The position numbers and the translations under genes were made by a program. This document shows, one piece after another, positions 5,787-9,707 of a stretch of DNA of 9,707 nucleotides. A model generated the notes under the pieces. The model saw nothing but the letters and a program-made list of their open reading frames with translations. It made no database searches and was not told where the DNA came from. The DNA is taken from assembly GCA_009784095.1 (NCBI GenBank), contig WRDL01000050.1, forward strand, positions 1 through 9,707. Direction: 5' to 3'. This DNA comes from Coriobacteriia bacterium (GTDB lineage Bacteria; Actinomycetota; Coriobacteriia; WRKU01). Each line of letters begins with the position of its first letter. Position 1 is the stretch's first letter.

Positions 5787-5967
5787 CGTGTTTCCAATTG
5801 CTTGTGACGCGTGTTAATGAATATCTTTCTTTCTATATATAGCCACGCTTGCACAACTAAATCCCGTAACGATCAGCGATGCGACACTTGCGAAACTGGT
5901 GAAATCACCGCTCGGCGGTCTTTCGGTTCCTTATGGTTGCTCTATGCTGACAGGAGCATACCGCTGC
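5787..5967. other. Intergenic region with small inverted repeats
   Basis: No gene is supported here. Three short perfect inverted repeats are visible: GGTGA-AA-TCACC (5898-5909), ACCGC-TCG-GCGGT (5907-5919, overlapping the first) and TATGCT-6 nt-AGCATA (5943-5960). A T/A-rich patch containing TATATATA lies at about 5832-5840. No riboswitch class, tRNA or small RNA could be recognised. A + strand frame without a plausible start crosses the region and enters the end of the surface-protein gene on the opposite strand, and is not called. Confidence 0.4.
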
Positions 5968-8900
5968 TTACGACCGATCGGGTTTTTTCATCCACCAAGC
6001 GAGCGCGCCGCCTACTGCTGCTCCCGCAAGAGCCAGTAAGATGAGCCAGGGGACTATAGAGGTGCGGTCTCCTGCAGTAGGTATATTGCCCTGATCCTGA
6101 CCACCGTCCGGACCCGGTCCCGGGCTTGGTCCCGGTCCGGGGCTTGGGCCTGGTCCTGGTCCTGGTCCTGGACCGGGGCCTGGATCGATCTTTGCAAAGG
6201 TATTGGTCACCGTGACGCTATATGCGTGCTGATCGGGAAGCAGAACAGGATCGCTTATCGAGACGGTCCACGTATATCCGTTCAGCGAGGGTGAGGATAT
6301 CTCGGTAACGTGATACTCTCCCTCCGCAATATTGATGACCTCCACGTATTTGTTCTCGCTGACCAAAAGTATTGGGGTCATGGTAATACCGTCATAGGTA
6401 TAGGTACCATCTGGATTCAGTACGGCACCGACTGCTTCGACCAGTGATGGATTACCACTCGCATCCCACTGGACCTCCCAGAGAACTCCGTTCGCATCTA
6501 CTTCGCCGATATAGCGATACTCGCGATAGGTTGCCGTCTCTTCTATGAATTCGAACATGATCTTGTTCGGTGTCGGGTTGGGATTCGCGACCGTATTACC
6601 GGTCACCGTCAGTTGGAACTGCGTGTTCGCGGTGACGATCCCTGTGGCGTTTACCAGCACTTTGTCGATGATCAAGCGATGGAAGTCGGCTTCGTTCTCC
6701 GAGAAGGTATTGACGACGGTGATGGCTGCTTCAAGGTTTTGCAGCGTGATCGTAAAGAATCCATCCGTGCCATATCCGTATTCCTCGTAATGGGTCGAGT
6801 ATGAGCCGAGGGTCGCGTTGTGTATCTCTACGACCTGGTAGGTGCTCTGGGGCATATCGATGAGAAGCGTTTCGACATCCTGGCTGATGAGCACTTGATC
6901 GACGACCGTTCCCGATATGGTACCGGGGTCGATAAGCACCCCATCTTGGTCGACGAGATCGCCTGAGGACGCATCGTACTCACCGACATAGCGATAGGTA
7001 CGCAGTGCCGAGGTCTGGCTTTCCAGCACAAAGGCGGCCACGCGGTCCGTCTCCGTGTTGATCACTTCGACCGCGAACTCGGTATGACCGGTGACATCCC
7101 AGCCCTCATAGTTCCCGTCGAGCAGCTTGGTCAGGGCCAATGAGCCGTGTATCGCACGCGCATCGAAGGTGTTGGTGATCGAGACGTAGAGCTCGCTTTT
7201 GTCGGCGATATAGACCGGTCCTTGTATATCTTGGGTCATGCCGTTCATGGTCTCCTCATGAACCGTGTAATTACCCGGGGTGATAAGGAGCAGTTTTGCC
7301 GGTACGTTCGCGCTGATATAGACGCTCGGCGTCAACTCGGGATGATCAGCCAAGGTGCCGGATGCGACGAAATCATAACCGGTCGTCATATCCCATTCAA
7401 GGAGGTAGACGACGTCAGCTGACTTGTCATACTCACCCCTGAAGTAGTAATAGCTCAGCGAGGGGTCACCGATACTGTCGTCGAGCTCGAAAAGAAGCGT
7501 GCGAGCGGTCGCGTTATCGGTGATCCATACCTCGAAGGGAGTACCGTTGGTGATACCGAGAAGCTCGGCGTCCCCTCTCAGTCTCTTCTCAACGATGAGC
7601 TCTCCGCCCTCTTTTGACGGATAGGTGTTGACCACGCGCACCGATGATCCCGTCGTATGATCGATAACGATCGGCTGACTGAAGCCATAGTCGGCGGTAA
7701 TGTCGGTCCCACCGACAGAGAAGTCGATCGTCTGACCCTGTGCATCGAGTTCCTGAAGAATGTAATGACGTGGTGGCGCAAGCTCGTCCTCGATCCATAG
7801 ACCGGACAGTACCACCGCGACCTCGGGTCGTACCTCGATCTGACCGACGAGACTCTCCAGGTCCCCTTCATATCCGAACTCATCGGGATCGTGGTCCCAA
7901 TGTCGCGTTCCGTCGGGATCTATGTGGCCCAGATGAACGTAGGTACCATCAGAGATCTGATCCGATGAGAACAGAAGATAGGAACCGGCGGGAAGAGCTG
8001 AATCGTAGAGGCGGAAGAAGAAGACGCTGTCCTCATCGATGCCCCAGTCTTCCGGGCTTCCTTCTATGCTTTTGATGATCGCAAGATTGCCATCACCACT
8101 GTTGTAGAGATTGGTGATATAGGCATTGAGCACTCCATGGGGGACTACCCATCCCAGGCGTCCTTCCTCCCCATCCAGGACTTTGACGATCTCCCAAAAC
8201 CACATCGGCGTGGTCGAGCTGGGGAAATCTCCCGTCGGCTCGATCTGGGTCCCATCCGAGTAGACCTCTTGGATGTCGTAGGGACCCGGCCAGATATTTG
8301 AGAGCTCGATCGTCTCAAGGTTCTTGACGCCGAAGATGAATCTCGGCGTATAAGGATTGCTGGGATTGGATGCTCCTCCGGCACCGTCATAGAGAGATTG
8401 CCAGTAGGTGTCACTCCACTGCCAACTACCGGGATCGGTCCAATCCGCTCCGCCGTTTCCTACACAGTAGTAGCTTCCATCGATGTAACCGTAAGGATCG
8501 TCGGGCGCGACCGGATCGGGTCTGAACATGAGATAGGTGGAATTCACCTCATCCCAGACCATGTAATAGAAGGGATCGTCGTCGGTGATCCCCCAATCCT
8601 TGGGAAAACCACTCAATAACTTGGTGATGGTGATAGAGCCGACGGGAGGATCAGGATACTCGTTGACCACCGTGATCTCCTGATCGTTGCCGGCACTTGG
8701 TATCAGGACCGGCTCTTGGTCACTCGCAGGATCGCCGTCGACGATGTAGGTCACATTCAGGCGTGGCTCATCGGGATCCCCGCTGTCCCATTCCTCGAAA
8801 ACATGGTATCTCTTCTGGGTACCGTCGAGCGCGATCGTCGGGAGGCCGATGAGCGTTGCATGTTGCTCGTAGCTGAAGTGTACCGGGCTTCCCTCCGGGG

Positions 8901-9707
8901 ACAGGCCTGCGTATTCGAAGTTGCCGCCTCCCAGATCATGGAAAAGCACGAAGTCGCCTGTCTCCACGTCCTGAACGCGGGCGAAAAAGAAGGTATCCGT
9001 ATCGACTCCCCAGCGAATATGATAGTCCTCATTGTAAAATGCCTTTGCGATCTCCAGATCGAACACATGGGTCCCCGGCCACAGATCGTCTTCAAGAAGA
9101 TGGATACCGCCGCGAACATTGAGGGGGACGTTGATGATATCTCCCTCCCACCGAAAATAATTCGTCTGATAGGCACGCCCGGCACTGTCGCGTGGCTGAT
9201 CGGGGAATTGGCGCTTGAAAGGAGCCGAGCTGACCACTTCACGACCGGCGCCAAGACTGTCCGAGCCTCCGGGATTGGGGAAGATGACCTCATAGACCAC
9301 GTCCATTCCCGGACCCTGAAGGTCTTTCACCGTGAAGAGATAGGTCTTGGGAGGAGTGATGCCCGACCATTTCAGGTGCCAGCTATAAGGCGCACCGGTA
9401 TTCTTGTTGTTGACGCGAGCTGCCTGATTGAGCGTACCCGCGCTTTGGGGTAGATAGTTCCAGTGTGCGCTCGTATTGATCGAGCCGTCGGGATTATAGG
9501 CATTCTCATTTTGGAACTTGCCGTTCACATTCGAAGGGAAGAAAAGTGTAAGGTCGAGTACACTGTCGATGATCGCGCCATTATTAAGACCGTTTCCACC
9601 GTTCCAGCTCATCGCCAACGTGAATGAATCGAAGGTCGTCTCCGATGTGGTGTAGTAATACGGATTGCCGACGACCGGGTCGAACTTTGCGTCTGCAGTT
9701 CCGGTCA
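5968..9707 (-). CDS. Giant cell-wall-anchored repeat protein (5'-partial)
   Basis: The frame is open to the right edge, so the start and signal peptide are missing; the TTG at 9618 and nearby ATG are internal, because the 29 codons before them are also open. At least 1245 residues are encoded. Residue numbers below count from the codon at 9618. Residues 1 to about 183 are an unassigned N-terminal part. Six tandem domains follow at about 184-322, 327-506, 510-667, 673-819, 825-972 and 979-1142. Each has a Lys in its first strand, a Y-x-[VIL]-x-E strand and a terminal Asn (V-V-N-x-Y or I-T-N-T-F style), as in Cna-B-type domains that form internal Lys-Asn isopeptide bonds. After these come a Gly-Pro/Ser-Pro stalk (about 1145-1171), the motif I-P-T-A-G-D (1179-1184), a transmembrane helix (about 1187-1209) and the tail K-K-P-D-R-S, the layout of a sortase substrate. 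Likely roles are a stalk, adhesin or pilin-like protein; the ligand is unknown. A membrane-retained (unsorted) protein is the alternative. Confidence 0.85.
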   Translation of the reverse strand, partial: TGTADAKFDPVVGNPYYYTTSETTFDSFTLAMSWNGGNGLNNGAIIDSVLDLTLFFPSNVNGKFQNENAYNPDGSINTSAHWNYLPQSAGTLNQAARVNNKNTGAPYSWHLKWSGITPPKTYLFTVKDLQGPGMDVVYEVIFPNPGGSDSLGAGREVVSSAPFKRQFPDQPRDSAGRAYQTNYFRWEGDIINVPLNVRGGIHLLEDDLWPGTHVFDLEIAKAFYNEDYHIRWGVDTDTFFFARVQDVETGDFVLFHDLGGGNFEYAGLSPEGSPVHFSYEQHATLIGLPTIALDGTQKRYHVFEEWDSGDPDEPRLNVTYIVDGDPASDQEPVLIPSAGNDQEITVVNEYPDPPVGSITITKLLSGFPKDWGITDDDPFYYMVWDEVNSTYLMFRPDPVAPDDPYGYIDGSYYCVGNGGADWTDPGSWQWSDTYWQSLYDGAGGASNPSNPYTPRFIFGVKNLETIELSNIWPGPYDIQEVYSDGTQIEPTGDFPSSTTPMWFWEIVKVLDGEEGRLGWVVPHGVLNAYITNLYNSGDGNLAIIKSIEGSPEDWGIDEDSVFFFRLYDSALPAGSYLLFSSDQISDGTYVHLGHIDPDGTRHWDHDPDEFGYEGDLESLVGQIEVRPEVAVVLSGLWIEDELAPPRHYILQELDAQGQTIDFSVGGTDITADYGFSQPIVIDHTTGSSVRVVNTYPSKEGGELIVEKRLRGDAELLGITNGTPFEVWITDNATARTLLFELDDSIGDPSLSYYYFRGEYDKSADVVYLLEWDMTTGYDFVASGTLADHPELTPSVYISANVPAKLLLITPGNYTVHEETMNGMTQDIQGPVYIADKSELYVSITNTFDARAIHGSLALTKLLDGNYEGWDVTGHTEFAVEVINTETDRVAAFVLESQTSALRTYRYVGEYDASSGDLVDQDGVLIDPGTISGTVVDQVLISQDVETLLIDMPQSTYQVVEIHNATLGSYSTHYEEYGYGTDGFFTITLQNLEAAITVVNTFSENEADFHRLIIDKVLVNATGIVTANTQFQLTVTGNTVANPNPTPNKIMFEFIEETATYREYRYIGEVDANGVLWEVQWDASGNPSLVEAVGAVLNPDGTYTYDGITMTPILLVSENKYVEVINIAEGEYHVTEISSPSLNGYTWTVSISDPVLLPDQHAYSVTVTNTFAKIDPGPGPGPGPGPGPSPGPGPSPGPGPDGGQDQGNIPTAGDRTSIVPWLILLALAGAAVGGALAWWMKKPDRS
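5971..6084 (-). other. Sortase-signal-like C-terminus with IPTAG motif
   Basis: From the N side: I-P-T-A-G-D (codons 6084-6067), a short polar spacer, a hydrophobic helix (I-V-P-W-L-I-L-L-A-L-A-G and onward) and the basic end M-K-K-P-D-R-S before the TAA. The order and lengths match LPXTG-type signals. The pentapeptide has Ile for Leu, a common variant, and Ala where Thr is cleaved in canonical signals, which is unusual. Confidence 0.7.
6106..6186 (-). repeat. Gly-Pro/Ser-Pro stalk coding repeat
   Basis: It encodes residues of alternating Gly-Pro with interspersed Ser-Pro, a proline-rich wall-spanning linker. At the DNA level it includes a short perfect CCTGGT tandem (about 6149-6171, nearly four copies), which could change length by slippage in whole two-residue steps without breaking the frame. 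Confidence 0.8.
6193..9069 (-). repeat. Six tandem Cna-B-like domains within the surface protein
   Basis: Approximate units on the - strand: 8653-9069, 8101-8640, 7618-8091, 7162-7602, 6703-7146 and 6193-6684 (139 to 180 residues each). Numbered from the codon at 9618, the putative bond-forming Lys are K192, K333, K516, K678, K831 and K986. The acids in Y-x-[VIL]-x-E are E275, E451, E623, E788, E931 and E1106. The terminal Asn are N319, N503, N664, N816, N970 and N1139. Further shared landmarks are W-G-[IV]-(T/D) or similar then an aromatic about 6 residues on, an L-x-F strand, and a [YF]-x-Y-x-G-E-[YV]-D-like hairpin. The units are clearly diverged, so this is old duplication rather than recent copy-number expansion. 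They are longer than a typical Cna-B domain of about 90 residues. Confidence 0.75.

Noticed and set aside
5677..5967. SAM-I riboswitch or T-box leader ahead of metN
   Set aside because: I looked on the - strand for the SAM-I conserved core and for the T-box AGGGTGGNACCGCG element and found neither. The hairpin at 5758-5786 is adequately explained as the terminator of the upstream gene.
5811..6044. Short + strand frames between metN and the surface-protein stop, including one reading L-N-P-V-T-I-S-D-A-T-L-A-K-L-V from about 5861
   Set aside because: No ribosome site, no suitable start in the second frame, and they run into the opposite-strand surface-protein gene. They could be a relic, but nothing supports coding.
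6149..6171. CCTGGT tandem as a CRISPR-like or intergenic repeat
   Set aside because: It lies inside the coding frame and simply encodes Gly-Pro repeats. There are no spacers.
8716..9453. A 245-codon open frame on the + strand opposite the surface-protein gene
   Set aside because: It lies wholly antisense to a gene with clear repeat-domain homology between its units, has no recognisable motif or convincing ribosome site, and is the kind of long shadow frame expected in moderately G+C-rich coding DNA.

Overview
The window most likely comes from a Gram-positive, host- or gut-associated type of bacterium. It encodes a lipobox-bearing methionine-binding lipoprotein and a very large repeat-built surface protein with a proline-rich stalk, a sortase-signal-like C-terminus and a basic tail. 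The backbone right of about 2500 has mid-range to moderately high G+C. The style of the long fused IS3 transposase and of the surface protein fits class Coriobacteriia (Actinomycetota), but that is inference and no marker gene is present.

Left part (1-2470): an accessory, IS-scarred stretch. It opens with the last 27 codons of an IS3-family transposase on the + strand. Behind it is the 5'-truncated tail of an Amidase_6-like (NlpC/P60-type) cell-wall amidase, then a small membrane protein gene that appears to carry a one-base frameshift in a T5 run. This AT-rich segment (85-809) looks foreign to the rest of the window. It ends at a complete 1657-bp IS3-family element (810-2466, transposase on the - strand) with 34-bp imperfect inverted repeats and a 4-bp target duplication TTCT. 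Removing the IS rejoins the reading frame of the small membrane protein to a stop at 2501-2503.

Middle part (2471-5760): a single-span membrane protein of unknown function (+ strand, 2563-3198) converges, across a terminator hairpin, on a methionine ABC importer operon on the - strand in the order metN (ATPase), metI (permease), metQ (binding lipoprotein). metN and metI overlap by 8 bp. MetN stops right after its ATPase cassette and lacks the C-terminal NIL regulatory domain of the classical family members. No SAM riboswitch or T-box leader was recognised ahead of metN.

Right part (5760-9707): a strong terminator closes a very large - strand gene that runs off the right edge. It encodes at least 1245 residues. 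Six tandem domains of 139-180 residues each carry a Lys near the start, a Y-x-[VIL]-x-E motif and a terminal Asn, the triad expected of Cna-B-type isopeptide-forming domains. A Gly-Pro/Ser-Pro stalk, an IPTAG motif, a transmembrane helix and a short basic tail follow. It is best read as a cell-wall-anchored stalk or adhesin/pilin-like protein with a non-canonical sorting motif. No sortase gene is visible in the window.
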